DNA of 64,000 nucleotides, from NCBI RefSeq assembly GCF_003417535.1, contig NZ_QVLS01000017.1, positions 19,994 through 83,993 on the forward strand, written 5' to 3'. Origin of the DNA: Hydrogenophaga borbori. Its GTDB lineage: Bacteria; Pseudomonadota; Gammaproteobacteria; Burkholderiales; Burkholderiaceae_C. Both the position numbers and the translations under genes were made by a program. The notes under the pieces are model-generated. The model made no database searches. It was not told the origin of the DNA and saw nothing but the letters and a program-made list of their open reading frames with translations. Positions 27,528-36,685 of the stretch are shown here, piece by piece; the stretch's first letter is position 1; every line of letters begins with the position of its first letter.

Positions 27528-27836
27528 TCAGTGGTAGTCGCTCTCGCGCTGATGTCGTACCGCGCCAATGATGACGGCGGCTTCCGTGACCTTGTAGTAA
27601 GCAACATAGCCCGTGCGCCCGAACGAGATCACGATCTCGCGCTCGAACTGGCTGCGGACCTTACGGCCCATGAACGGATTCAACGCCAACGCGTGCAACG
27701 CGCTGGCGATCGCTGCCACGGCGCGTTCCGGCACGTCGAAGTTTGGCGTTGCGCTCTGCATCTCGCGCTCGAGTGCAAAGTCGTACAAACGTTCGAGGTC
27801 TTCACTGGCCTCGGGCGAGAGGATGACCGTTCTCAC
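27528..27836 (-). CDS. parE: ParE/RelE-family toxin
   Basis: 102 residues with the RelE/ParE plan: VILSPEASEDLERLYDFAL at the start, ALHALALNPFMGRKVRSQ in the middle and a beta-rich end, YVAYYKVTEAAVIIGAVRHQRE. ParE members poison DNA gyrase; other RelE folds cleave mRNA. The gene overlaps the antitoxin stop by 4 bp, so antitoxin and toxin are translated together. It stands beside the recombinase module and may stabilise the island. Confidence 0.85.
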   Translation of the reverse strand: MRTVILSPEASEDLERLYDFALEREMQSATPNFDVPERAVAAIASALHALALNPFMGRKVRSQFEREIVISFGRTGYVAYYKVTEAAVIIGAVRHQRESDYH

Positions 27837-28108
27837 CGGCGAGTGCGGCTCTCTTTTGCGCGTCGCAGCTTCGCCTCGAGTTTGCCGAGCACATCCTCTG
27901 CAGTGAGGTACATGCCGCCGGCCTCGACTCGTTCAATCGCCTCCATCCCGCGCCGGTGGAATTCACCCTCCATGACGCGGCGCTCGATCTCCCCCCGCAC
28001 AGCGCGCTCGACCAAGGCACTGACGGTCTCTCCATCGGCGAGCACATCCTCCAGCTGTTGCTTCAGCTCAGGCGTGATTCGGACGGCAGGAAGTGCGGCG
28101 GATCGCAT
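27833..28108 (-). CDS. parD: ParD-like antitoxin
   Basis: 91 residues. The N-terminus LPAVRITPELKQQLEDVL has the ribbon-helix-helix pattern of ParD/CopG antitoxins, followed by VSALVERAVRGEIERR. The charged C-terminal half (YLTAEDVLGKLEAKLRRAKE) is the likely toxin-wrapping tail. It precedes and overlaps the toxin gene by 4 bp. It should neutralise the toxin and repress its own promoter, which lies above 28108. Confidence 0.82.
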   Translation of the reverse strand: MRSAALPAVRITPELKQQLEDVLADGETVSALVERAVRGEIERRVMEGEFHRRGMEAIERVEAGGMYLTAEDVLGKLEAKLRRAKESRTRR

Positions 28109-28359
28109 GCCAGCAATGTATCACGTTCGTGCTACAAGAATCAATTCCCCCACGTTTGAGCGCCTCACGTGTCAACGCAACCGACAGCAGCCCACAGGGC
28201 CTCGTCCGCTCTGGTGCGAGCTGTTTCTCGCAGGATCGTGACCACCTGTCCTTGAGTGAATCGCCGCTTCTTCATGGGCCCCTCGCTAGTTGGAAGCCAT
28301 CTTCTTAAAGTCTATTGGGCCAAAGAAACCGGGCAGTTCACCGACAGCCGCGGCAGCGG

Positions 28360-30009
28360 TCAGCCCGGCTCTGCCAAGGCCTGGAGTGCATCGCCCTCAG
28401 TGCGATAGACGTGCAAACGCTCACTTTCGCCCAGATGACCCGCCTGGCGCAGCACCGATTCCACCGGCAGCTTGATGCCCACCAGGTGCAGGTGAATGCG
28501 TCGGTCGTCGAGTTGCTCGCGCACGCGGCCGAAGGCCTCGGCGCCAGTGGCATCGATCCAGTTGATCGGGTGGGCGATCAGCATCACGCCTTCGGTGTCG
28601 GGGTGGGCCTGCAGGTGCTCGGCGATGGCGCGCTCGAAGCCGCTGGCGGTGGCGAAGTCGAGCGCGGCGTCCATGCGCAGGGCGTAGAGCTTCGGCGACA
28701 GTGGCGGCAGCTCCCACAGGTGGCGGTCGCGCAGGCTGCCGTCGGGGTGCAGGCCGACCTCGATGATGCGCGGGTGCAGCCGCAGGTAGAGGAAATGGCT
28801 CAGTGCCATCACCACGCCCGCGAGCACGCCCCAGTACAGACGCGGTGCTGCCAGCAGTGTGATGACGAAGGTGCTGGCCGCAATGACCGCCTCCACGCGC
28901 GACAGACGCCACAAGCGCGTGAAGCTGCGCGGCTGCAGCAGCCCCCAGATGGGCAGCACCACGATGGCCGCCAGCACCGCCAGCGGCACGTGGTAGAGCA
29001 GCGGCATGGCCACCAGCAGCGCGATCAGCACCACGGCCACCGAGAACACTGTGGCCCAGCCGGTGCGCGCACCCGCGTACAGGTTGAGCGCCGAGCGCGA
29101 GAACGAGGAGCTGGTGGGCATGGCACCGGTGAGGCCCGAGGCCAGCTTGGCCAGGCCCTGGCCGATCAGATCCTGGTCCTGGTCCCAGCGCACGCCACGC
29201 CGGCCGTTGTCCACCTTGGCACTGCTGGCGGTCTCCAGGAAGCTCACCAGCGTGATCATCAACGTGGGCAACAGCAGTGCACTGAAACGGTCCCAGCCGG
29301 GCCACGCGGGCAGGTAGAGCGCCGGCAGGCCCTGTGGCAGCGCGCCGATGACGGCGCCGCCCCCGGCCTCGAAGCCGATCGCGTGGCTGATGCCGGCGCT
29401 GATCAGCACCACCGCCAGCACCGAGGGCAGGCCCGGACGCAACCGACGAGCCGCCACCAACGCGGCCAGCGCGGCCAGACCGAAGCCCAGACCCGGTGCA
29501 TGCCAGCCCGCCCCTTCGGCAATGGCATGCCAGCTGCGGAATCCCGTGAGCGCAGGCACCTGCGAGGCGAGGATGAGCACCGCTGCCGCCTGCGTGAAGG
29601 CCATGAGCACCGGCGAATTGACGAGGTTGAGCAGCCAGCCGAAACGCACCGCCCCCAGCAGCACCTGCAGCGCACCCGACAGCAGTGCCAGCCACATCGC
29701 GAGTTGCACCCACTCGGCGCTGCCGGGCGTGGCCAGGGGCGTGAGCGAGGCGCTCACCAGCAGGCAGGTCAGCGCCGTGGGGCCCACCGCCAGGCGCGGC
29801 GAGGCCGAGAACAGCACCGCGATCAGCGCCGGCAGCAGCGCCGCGTAGATGCCCGTGATCAGCGGCATGCCCGCGAGCGCGGCGTAAGCCACGCCCTGCG
29901 GAATCACCATCAGACCCACCGTGAGGCCGGCCAGGGCTTCGCCGCGCAGCAAGGCCGCGTCCGGGCGCGGCCATTGCAGGAAGGGGAACAGGCGCTGCCA
30001 GCGGGTCAT
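28360..30009 (-). CDS. SulP-family anion transporter with STAS domain
   Basis: 549 residues from the ATG at 30009 (MTRWQRLFPFLQW); the open frame extends 72 codons upstream, but those residues do not look like the family. Some 10-12 hydrophobic helices include GLTVGLMVIPQGVAYAALAG, the SulP signature near residue 33. The cytoplasmic STAS domain (about residues 440-545) has NWIDATGAEAFGRV and LHLVGIKLPVESVL. Many members move sulfate or bicarbonate. Standing near the sulfite dehydrogenase genes, it could handle the sulfate produced, but direction and ion are not visible from sequence. Confidence 0.82.
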   Translation of the reverse strand: MTRWQRLFPFLQWPRPDAALLRGEALAGLTVGLMVIPQGVAYAALAGMPLITGIYAALLPALIAVLFSASPRLAVGPTALTCLLVSASLTPLATPGSAEWVQLAMWLALLSGALQVLLGAVRFGWLLNLVNSPVLMAFTQAAAVLILASQVPALTGFRSWHAIAEGAGWHAPGLGFGLAALAALVAARRLRPGLPSVLAVVLISAGISHAIGFEAGGGAVIGALPQGLPALYLPAWPGWDRFSALLLPTLMITLVSFLETASSAKVDNGRRGVRWDQDQDLIGQGLAKLASGLTGAMPTSSSFSRSALNLYAGARTGWATVFSVAVVLIALLVAMPLLYHVPLAVLAAIVVLPIWGLLQPRSFTRLWRLSRVEAVIAASTFVITLLAAPRLYWGVLAGVVMALSHFLYLRLHPRIIEVGLHPDGSLRDRHLWELPPLSPKLYALRMDAALDFATASGFERAIAEHLQAHPDTEGVMLIAHPINWIDATGAEAFGRVREQLDDRRIHLHLVGIKLPVESVLRQAGHLGESERLHVYRTEGDALQALAEPG

Positions 30010-30048
30010 GGGTATCGAGGCAAATTGAAACAGATCAGTTTGCAGTGG

Positions 30049-30071
30049 GCCGAGCGAAGGGTTCGCTCGGC
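30049..30071. repeat. REP-like hairpin
   Basis: GCCGAGCGA-AGGGT-TCGCTCGGC is a perfect 9-bp stem with a 5-base loop, followed by TTCGACAG. Sequences of this GAAGCCGAGCGAA type are scattered in many Burkholderiales genomes as extragenic palindromes. It lies 40 bp before the SulP start, so it could also form in that mRNA's leader. No T-run follows on either strand. Confidence 0.55.
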
Positions 30072-30282
30072 TTCGACAGATAGCCATTGGCTGAAATGGC
30101 GCCGATGGCGCGCTGGCCCCGGATCGCATAAGTAACGAACCGCTGGCCAATATCGACATCCCAAGCCTGGCCTTATTAGTTCTCGGGGATCTCGGCGGCC
30201 TCGGGTAAATCATGGTCGATCGCAAACGAGCCTTGGTAGTAAAGCTCGCAATGCGCTACGGACACGCCATGGATCATCGACT

Positions 30283-30642
30283 TCAGCAAGGCTCGGATTG
30301 TGCGCACTGTTCTGGGTAAGCTTGCAACATACTGGCGTGTTTCTCGCGGACCTTACGTGAAACGTAGTCCACGAAGGCACTGGGGATCCGCTCCCGTGAC
30401 GGCTTGTGGAATGCGCCCGCAGAGACCGCTTGTGCCTCAAATGCCGAACCGGGCGGCAGTGCAAGCAGCCGTTCGCGGTGCTTGCGCGGCAGCCTCTGCC
30501 AGGCCTTGAGAGGCAGCTTGAGCGATGCCTGATCCAGCTTGTAGCGCACTGCCAGCGGCAGCCAGGTCAACGCCTGGGCCTCGCAAGGCTCAAATGGCAG
30601 ACGGACGGTCGGTTGGAGGTCAGCGCTCATTTTGAACTGCAT
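30283..30642 (-). CDS. nitrate reductase-associated protein family
   Basis: 119 residues. The segment [24 protein letters not shown] (about 27-50), then LPPGSAFE, matches the small family annotated as nitrate reductase-associated protein (xxxPMxVRxKLDxxGxKLxLxxWxx). Its biochemical role is unknown. No nitrate reductase genes are in view; the nearest molybdoenzyme is the sulfite dehydrogenase operon that starts its last gene 264 bp away on the same strand. Start at 30642, with an in-frame Met at 30630. Confidence 0.6.
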   Translation of the reverse strand: MQFKMSADLQPTVRLPFEPCEAQALTWLPLAVRYKLDQASLKLPLKAWQRLPRKHRERLLALPPGSAFEAQAVSAGAFHKPSRERIPSAFVDYVSRKVREKHASMLQAYPEQCAQSEPC

Positions 30643-30906
30643 ATAGTTAGCGCCGAATTGGCGGTACGCATATTCCTGCTTTCGCTAACACGCAAAATCG
30701 ATCACTTCCGTGGCGGCTGTTCACCCGACGGCATCTGGGAAACTGGAGCTACGACGCTTCGGCACTCACAGAGGAAACCCGTCGCACGAGCAACCACAAG
30801 AATGCCAGGTTGATCTTTGAAGGGGGAAGACCCGCGATGAGGTCTGCCCGCAGCACCTCCCTTTGCTGTCACATTGGGATCCACCGGGTGAACGGCAGCA
30901 TCGATT

Positions 30907-31845
30907 TCACGACACGGCCTGGTAGTAGATGTTCTGTGGGTGGCGTGCCTGCGCAAAAAAGAACCAGCGCTCGAGCAGCAACCCTGCGGCCTGCGAAACA
31001 AACGCCAAAGGCCAGATGGGCGGGGAGCTGGTGGCCCATGCCCACCCCAGCAGCAACAACGGAATGCCGAAGGCCAGCGCCTGGAAGGCCAGGGGCGTTT
31101 TGCGCATGACCTGCGCTGTGGCGCCATGAAAGAACTCGCGGGTGTTGAACGAGCCACCGGTCATGCCCATCGACTTCTGCACAACGCGCGCCGCCTGGAT
31201 GCCCGTGGCGGACTGTGGCGTGGACTTTGGCTTGAGACGAGCGTTGCGGCGCAGCGAAAGCCCCCGGGTGAACCAGGCCAGTGCAGTCGTGGCGATGGAC
31301 CAGCCCGTCACGCTGGATGCAAATGCGCTGTCGCCTGCCAGCGCGCCCAGCGTACCCGACGCTACCAGGCCCGAGGCCAGGCCCAGCAGCGTGTAATTCA
31401 CAACGGTGAGTGGATGAGCCCATTCCTGCACGAACCGGATGCAGGCGTAGATCATCGCGGTGCAGTACCACAGCAACAAGGCACCCGGAATGACTAGCGC
31501 CGCCAGCCACGGTGCGGCGGCCGCGGCAGTGGGAGGCTCCGCCAGCGTCGCCCACACAGCCCAGCCGCCCGCCAGCGCCATGAACGCCGGCAGCACGATG
31601 ACCTCCCTGGACATCCATGAGGTGCGCCACATCAGGACCGCGCGCCAGGCGCGCATCGGATGGCCGAGATGGAAGAAGGAGGCAACGAGCGCCAGCACCA
31701 GCATGCATGTGGCCGTCCACAGCATGGGCAGCAGCGCTTCGACTGGCGGCTGGTTGGCCAGGGTAGTCACTGCCAGCACCACCATAAGCCCCTGGGCGGT
31801 GCCGGCGATGGTGGTGAACAGGATGATGGACAGCGCCGGCTTCAC
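30907..31845 (-). CDS. soeC: sulfite dehydrogenase membrane subunit (DmsC-like)
   Basis: 312 residues from a GTG overlapping the soeB stop by 4 bp. Eight or so hydrophobic helices with the NrfD/DmsC look: SFFHLGHPMRAWRAVLMWRT (about residue 55-74) carries the His usually near the quinol site. Late features are TGGSFNTREFFHG and LLLERWFFFAQARHPQNIYY, typical of this family. It should anchor SoeAB on the inner membrane and pass electrons from sulfite to quinone. DmsC of a DMSO reductase would look similar; the SoeA sequence decides the call. Confidence 0.82.
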   Translation of the reverse strand: MKPALSIILFTTIAGTAQGLMVVLAVTTLANQPPVEALLPMLWTATCMLVLALVASFFHLGHPMRAWRAVLMWRTSWMSREVIVLPAFMALAGGWAVWATLAEPPTAAAAAPWLAALVIPGALLLWYCTAMIYACIRFVQEWAHPLTVVNYTLLGLASGLVASGTLGALAGDSAFASSVTGWSIATTALAWFTRGLSLRRNARLKPKSTPQSATGIQAARVVQKSMGMTGGSFNTREFFHGATAQVMRKTPLAFQALAFGIPLLLLGWAWATSSPPIWPLAFVSQAAGLLLERWFFFAQARHPQNIYYQAVS

Positions 31846-32537
31846 AGTCGATCCTTTTCCGCGCGAATGGCATCGGGCGCGGGCTGCTTTGTCACCCGCC
31901 GGGGCAGGTACTGGTTGGCGGGCTGGGTCTCCCATTCGGGCATGAGGGCGTAGCCACCGCGCTCCCGGATCGCCTGTGACACCTCTGAATCCGGGTCCTT
32001 CACATCGCCGAACAGCCGCGCGCCGGTGGGGCAGGCCTTCACGCAGGCGGGCTTTCGGTCCTGCGGCGGGAGCAGTTCGTCGTAGATGCGGTCCACGCAC
32101 AGGGTGCACTTGGTCATCACCTTGCGCTCTTCATCGAACTCGCGGGCGCCGTAAGGGCAGGCCCAGCTGCAGTACTTGCAGCCAATGCACTTGTCGTAGT
32201 CCACCAGCACGATGCCGTCGCTCTTGCGCTTATAGCTGGCACCGGTGGGACACACCGGCACGCAGGGGGGCTCTTCGCAATGCAGGCAGCTCTTCGGGAA
32301 GTGCACCGTCTGCGTGTTGGGATAGCTGTCGGCCTCGAAGGTTTGCACCCGGTTGAAGAATGTACCGGTCGGCTGCTCACCGTAGGCGCCCTGGTCGGTC
32401 ATCGGACCCGCAGCCCCCGAGGTGTTCCATTCCTTGCACGAGGTCACGCAGGCATGGCAGCCCACGCACACGTTGAGGTCGATGACCAAGGCGAGCTGAA
32501 TCGCCAGCGTCTGGGGTTCGTTCGGGTGTTGGCTCAT
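31842..32537 (-). CDS. soeB: sulfite dehydrogenase iron-sulfur subunit
   Basis: 231 residues with four [4Fe-4S] cysteine groups: CVGCHACVTSCKEWN, CLHCEEPPCVPVCPTGA, CIGCKYCSWACPYGA and CTLCVDRI with CVKACPTGA. This is the DmsB/PsrB fold that relays electrons from the molybdenum subunit to the membrane subunit. Its start overlaps the soeA stop (ATGA) and its stop overlaps soeC (GTGA), so the three subunits are coupled. No Tat signal is seen here or in SoeA, as expected for the cytoplasm-facing Soe complex. Confidence 0.88.
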   Translation of the reverse strand: MSQHPNEPQTLAIQLALVIDLNVCVGCHACVTSCKEWNTSGAAGPMTDQGAYGEQPTGTFFNRVQTFEADSYPNTQTVHFPKSCLHCEEPPCVPVCPTGASYKRKSDGIVLVDYDKCIGCKYCSWACPYGAREFDEERKVMTKCTLCVDRIYDELLPPQDRKPACVKACPTGARLFGDVKDPDSEVSQAIRERGGYALMPEWETQPANQYLPRRVTKQPAPDAIRAEKDRL

Positions 32538-35443
32538 GGCTTTTTCGACAGGATGTGGGTCATGACCCGGCGGCCACTGCGCAGCAGACCCGGAACGCTT
32601 GGCACCGTCCGCACCTGTGGAAAGCTCGCGGCCGGTTCTTCGGGCTGGGCGGGCCGGAGGTTGACGCGAACGTCGTACCAGCCGGCCTGACCGGTGACCG
32701 GGTCCGAATTGCTGATCTGGCCGCCTGCGAACGGCAACTCCTCCGTGATGAGGTGGTTCATCAGAAATCCCTTGCGCGACTCATCGGCTCCAGGCGCCAG
32801 TTGCCACGCGCCAGACGCCTTGCCGATCGCGTTCCAGGTCCACACAGTTCCGGGTTCCACTGCGTCGCTGTGGCGCACCATGCAGCGCAGTTCGCCCCAG
32901 GCGCTTGTGACCCAGGCCCAGCCGCCGTCTTCCACGCCGGCCGCTCTGGCCGTCACGGGGTTCACGTGCAGGTAGTTGTGGCTGTGGATCTGGCGCAGCC
33001 AGGCGTTCTGTGAATCCCAGGAGTGGTACATCGCCATGGGCCGCTGGGTGATGGCGGCCAACGGAAACTGCTGGGTGTCCACACACGCGTTTTCCAGCGG
33101 TTCGTACCAGAACGGCAGCGGGTCGAAATAAGTGGCGATGCGTTCGCGCAGGTGGTCTGGCGGCTGTCGGCCTTTGCTTTTGCCTTGCGCGGCCAGCCGG
33201 AACGTTTGCAGCGTGTCGGAATAGATGGCCAGCTGCACCGGGTCGTTCTTCTGGCGCCAGCCCTTCTCCTTGGCGAAGTCCAGATAAGGCCGGTTCCAGT
33301 TGCGCATGTACTGCTGGTCCTTGGGCATGTGGTGCTGGAACACGCAGTTGTTCTTCGCGTACATCTCCCACTGGTTTGGGTTGGGCTCGCCGCGCAGATG
33401 CTGGGTGCCGTCCTTGCCCCGCCATCCCATGAGGAAGCCCACACCGGGCTGGGCCTGGAAATTGACCACGAAATCGGGGTAGTCCTTGAACTTGCGCGAG
33501 CCGTCTTCGTTCGTGAAGGCCGGAAATTTCAGGCGCGAAGCCAGCTCGATGAGCACTTCCTGAAATGGCTTGCACTCGCCGGTGGGCTCCACCACGGGAA
33601 CGCGTACCGAGTCCACCGGTCCGTCGAACTCGGAAATCGGTCGGTCGAGCATGCTCATCACGTCGTGCCGCTCCAGATAGGTGGTGTCGGGCAGCACGAG
33701 GTCGGCAAAGGCCACGGTCTCACTCTGGAAGGCATCGCACACCACCAGGAACGGAATCAGGTACTCGCCGTCTTCGCCGCGCGCGTTGAGCTTCTTGCGC
33801 ACCTCCATGGTGTTCATGGTGGAGTTCCAGGCCATGTTCGCCATGAAGATCAATAGCGTGTCGATCTTGTAGGGATCCCCCCGGACGGCATTGGTGATCA
33901 CGTTGTGCATCAGTCCGTGGGCCGACAGTGGATGCTCCCAGGAAAAGGCGTGATCGATGCGCAGGGGCGTTCCGTCGGCGCGCACCGCCAGTTCTTCGGG
34001 GTTTGCTGGAAACCCGAGCGGCGCGGCGTTGAGCGGCGTGTTCGGCTTGATCATGTCCGGGTCGTTGAAGGCCCGGTAATTGGGAACGATGTGCCGCGGA
34101 TAGGGCGCCTTGTGGCGGAAGCCGCCAGGGGCGTCGATGGTGCCGAGCAAGCTCATCAGCACCGCCAGTGAACGCACCGTCTGGAAGCCGTTGGAATGCG
34201 CGGCGAGCCCGCGCATGGCGTGGAACGCCACGGGCCTGGCCTGGGTGGTTGGGTGCTGCTTGCCCCAGGCGTCGGTCCAGGGAATCGGCAGCTCAAAGGC
34301 CTGATGCAGCGCGGTCTCACCCATCTCGCGCGCCAGCTGGCGAATGCGCTCAGCTGCAATGCCGGTGATGGCCTCGGCCCACTCGGGTGTGTGCTGGCTC
34401 ACCCGTTCGCGCAGCAACTGAAACGCCGGCGCCACCCGGGTGCCGTCCGGCAAGGTGTAGTGGCCTTCCAGGGCCAGCGATCGGCCCTCTTCCACGCCTT
34501 CGGGGTAGGCCTGAATCGCGCGCCCGCTGGTCAGGTCCCATGCGAGCTTGTTGTGCGGGTTGCGCCCATCGCCCGGCACACCGGCGGCAGGATCGAAGGC
34601 AAACAGACCTTCTCGCTCTCCTTCGTCCAGCACCACCAGCTGCGGGGCGTTGGTGAAGCGTTGCAAGAAAGGCCGGTCAACCAGATCGTGCGCGATCAGT
34701 TCGTGCAGCAGCGCCATGAACAGCGCGCCATCGGTACCCGGTCGAATCGGAATCCACTCGTCTGCTATGGCTGAATAGCCGGTGCGAACGGGGTTGATGG
34801 AAATGAAGCGACCACCCGCGCGCTTGAACTTTCCCAGCGCCATCTTCATCGGGTTGCTGTGGTGGTCTTCGGCGGTGCCGATCATCACGAACAGCTTGGC
34901 GTGGTCCAGGTCCGGGCCTCCGAACTCCCAGAAGCTGCCTCCTACCGAATAGATCATGCCGGCGGCCATGTTCACCGAACAGAAGCCGCCGTGCGCAGCG
35001 TAGTTGGGGGTGCCGAATTGGCGCGCAAACAGGCCGGTGAGCGCTTGCATCTGATCGCGACCTGTGAACAGCGCGAATTTCTTGGGGTCGGTGGCGCGCA
35101 GGTGGGACAGCCGTTTCTCCAGAATGTCGAAAGCGCGCTCCCACGAAATCGGCTCGAACACGCCTTCGCCGCGCTCGCTGCCCGGCTTGCGCAGCAGTGG
35201 CTGGGTGAGTCGGGCCGGCGACACCTGCTTCATGATGCCCGAGCTGCCCTTGGCGCAGATCACCCCCTTGTTTAGCGGGTGGTCGGGATTGCCATCGATG
35301 TACCGGACCTGCCCGTCGCGCAGGTGCACCCGGATGCCGCAGCGACACGCGCACATGTAGCAGGTCGTCGTCTTCACCTCGGTATCGGCCGTGCTGCTGG
35401 CCGCTGGGTTGTGCACCGGATCGCTTGAGAGGAACTTGAACAT
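32534..35443 (-). CDS. soeA: sulfite dehydrogenase (quinone), molybdopterin subunit
   Basis: 969 residues, the size of known SoeA. The N-terminus has a [4Fe-4S] site CYMCACRCGIRVHLRDG with the fourth Cys in GVICAKGSSG, and no Tat leader, so it is cytoplasmic. Family-like stretches are FALFTGRDQMQALTGLFARQ, FGTPNYAAHGGFCSVNMAAG and INPVRTGYSAIADEWIPIRP, strongly reminiscent of SoeA rather than DmsA or formate dehydrogenase. It binds bis-MGD molybdenum and oxidises sulfite to sulfate. It is transcribed away from a LysR gene 52 bp off and lies near a cysteate-lyase-like gene that would make sulfite. Confidence 0.85.
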   Translation of the reverse strand: MFKFLSSDPVHNPAASSTADTEVKTTTCYMCACRCGIRVHLRDGQVRYIDGNPDHPLNKGVICAKGSSGIMKQVSPARLTQPLLRKPGSERGEGVFEPISWERAFDILEKRLSHLRATDPKKFALFTGRDQMQALTGLFARQFGTPNYAAHGGFCSVNMAAGMIYSVGGSFWEFGGPDLDHAKLFVMIGTAEDHHSNPMKMALGKFKRAGGRFISINPVRTGYSAIADEWIPIRPGTDGALFMALLHELIAHDLVDRPFLQRFTNAPQLVVLDEGEREGLFAFDPAAGVPGDGRNPHNKLAWDLTSGRAIQAYPEGVEEGRSLALEGHYTLPDGTRVAPAFQLLRERVSQHTPEWAEAITGIAAERIRQLAREMGETALHQAFELPIPWTDAWGKQHPTTQARPVAFHAMRGLAAHSNGFQTVRSLAVLMSLLGTIDAPGGFRHKAPYPRHIVPNYRAFNDPDMIKPNTPLNAAPLGFPANPEELAVRADGTPLRIDHAFSWEHPLSAHGLMHNVITNAVRGDPYKIDTLLIFMANMAWNSTMNTMEVRKKLNARGEDGEYLIPFLVVCDAFQSETVAFADLVLPDTTYLERHDVMSMLDRPISEFDGPVDSVRVPVVEPTGECKPFQEVLIELASRLKFPAFTNEDGSRKFKDYPDFVVNFQAQPGVGFLMGWRGKDGTQHLRGEPNPNQWEMYAKNNCVFQHHMPKDQQYMRNWNRPYLDFAKEKGWRQKNDPVQLAIYSDTLQTFRLAAQGKSKGRQPPDHLRERIATYFDPLPFWYEPLENACVDTQQFPLAAITQRPMAMYHSWDSQNAWLRQIHSHNYLHVNPVTARAAGVEDGGWAWVTSAWGELRCMVRHSDAVEPGTVWTWNAIGKASGAWQLAPGADESRKGFLMNHLITEELPFAGGQISNSDPVTGQAGWYDVRVNLRPAQPEEPAASFPQVRTVPSVPGLLRSGRRVMTHILSKKP

Positions 35444-35495
35444 CGGCTTATGCTAGGCAGCCTGCAAATTCGCGTATCGGATAATTTCGCTCGCC

Positions 35496-36392
35496 GTGAA
35501 CCAAAAAATCGATCAACGACTGAGGCTTACGCTGCGCCAGCTGGAGGTTTTTGCGGCCGTTGCACGGGGTGGCACCACGCGAGCCGCCGCTGACGAAATC
35601 TCCCGATCCCAATCGGCCGCGAGCAACGCGCTGGGCGAGCTGGAGTCGGCGCTGGGGGTGCAGTTGTTCGACCGTGTGGGCAAGAAGCTGGTGATCAACG
35701 AGAACGGGCGTGCCTTGCTGCCACGTGCGGCCACGGTGCTGGAACAGGCGGCGGACACCGAGATGCTGTTCACGGCCGAGCACGCCGCACCGCTAAGGCT
35801 TGCTTCCAGCTACACCGTTGGCGAATACCTGCTGCCGGAACTCATTGCGCGGTGGAAAAGCGATCACCCCCACTGCCGGGTGCTGGTGGATATCGCCAAC
35901 ACGCACGACGTGTTCGAACGCTTGGTGTCGTTTCGCGCCGACATGGGCTTCATCGAGGGAACCCACAGCCATCCCGAACTCACGGTGCGCAAGTGGCGCA
36001 GCGACGAAATCGTGGTGGTTGCCGCTCCCGACCACCCGTTGGCGGGGCGTCGGGTCAGTGCGCGACAGCTGGCCCAGGCCACGTGGGTACTGCGTGAACC
36101 TGGTTCAGGAACGCGTGAGGCCTCTGACCGCTGGCTGATTCCCCATTTGACGCAAATGGAGGTCGAGCTTGAGTTGGGCAGCAACGAAGCGGTCAAGCGT
36201 GTGGTGGCTGCGGGGCTGGGTCTGGGCTGCCTGTCGCGCCTGGCCGTGCAGGAAGCGATTGCCGAAGGGTGGCTGGTCGAACTGCACACCACGCTCCCGG
36301 CGATGCAGCGCACCTTATCCATTGTGCTGCACCGGGCGAAGAAGCTGGGCGATACCGCCAATGGCTTCTTGCGCCATTGCATGCGCGCTTGA
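35496..36392 (+). CDS. LysR-family regulator between soe and cuyA-like genes
   Basis: 298 residues from a GTG. The N-terminal helix-turn-helix shows LRQLEVFAAVARGGTTRAAA, then ISRSQSAASNALGELESALG. The effector domain follows (LRLASSYTVGEYLLPELIAR and VAAGLGLGCLSRLAVQ). This resembles the CysB-like/CbbR branch that often uses an early GTTRAA helix. It is divergent from soeABC across 52 bp and co-directional with the cuyA-like gene, so it probably controls one or both, with a sulfonate or sulfite-linked ligand. The ligand is inferred. Confidence 0.85.
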   Translation: MNQKIDQRLRLTLRQLEVFAAVARGGTTRAAADEISRSQSAASNALGELESALGVQLFDRVGKKLVINENGRALLPRAATVLEQAADTEMLFTAEHAAPLRLASSYTVGEYLLPELIARWKSDHPHCRVLVDIANTHDVFERLVSFRADMGFIEGTHSHPELTVRKWRSDEIVVVAAPDHPLAGRRVSARQLAQATWVLREPGSGTREASDRWLIPHLTQMEVELELGSNEAVKRVVAAGLGLGCLSRLAVQEAIAEGWLVELHTTLPAMQRTLSIVLHRAKKLGDTANGFLRHCMRA

Positions 36393-36653
36393 ACAGGCAC
36401 GCCGCAACGGGGAAGCACAGTCCATCGCGCCGGCATGCAAAGCCCCTTGGGCCGTCGCGGCAGAGCGTTCCGCGATGCTTCTCAAGGCATCGGCCGAGCG
36501 CGCTGGACAGACACCATTTTGGTGTCGAAAGTCGCCGAAAACACCGGGTCTCGAAATTGCAAGGGTTTGGGTTGACGTTTTTCTCAGTATGCAGAAAACG
36601 AAAAATAAGAGTCGAAAAATCGATTGGACCCCCTCTTATTCCGGGCACATCAT

Positions 36654-36679
36654 CTTTCAAAAGCATCAAATTTTGAAAG
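36654..36679. promoter_or_regulatory. perfect 9+9 inverted repeat just upstream of the cuyA-like gene
   Basis: CTTTCAAAA-N8-TTTTGAAAG ends seven bases before the ATG at 36686 and so overlaps the expected ribosome-binding region; no other Shine-Dalgarno is evident. It could be an operator or an mRNA hairpin that controls translation. The 294-bp gap before the gene is otherwise AT-rich near its right end, consistent with a promoter. Confidence 0.5.
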
Positions 36680-36685
36680 TTAACG

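Noticed and set aside
28315..30135. 606-codon plus-strand open frame opposite SulP
   Set aside because: Gln/Arg/His-rich shadow of a clear membrane transporter gene.
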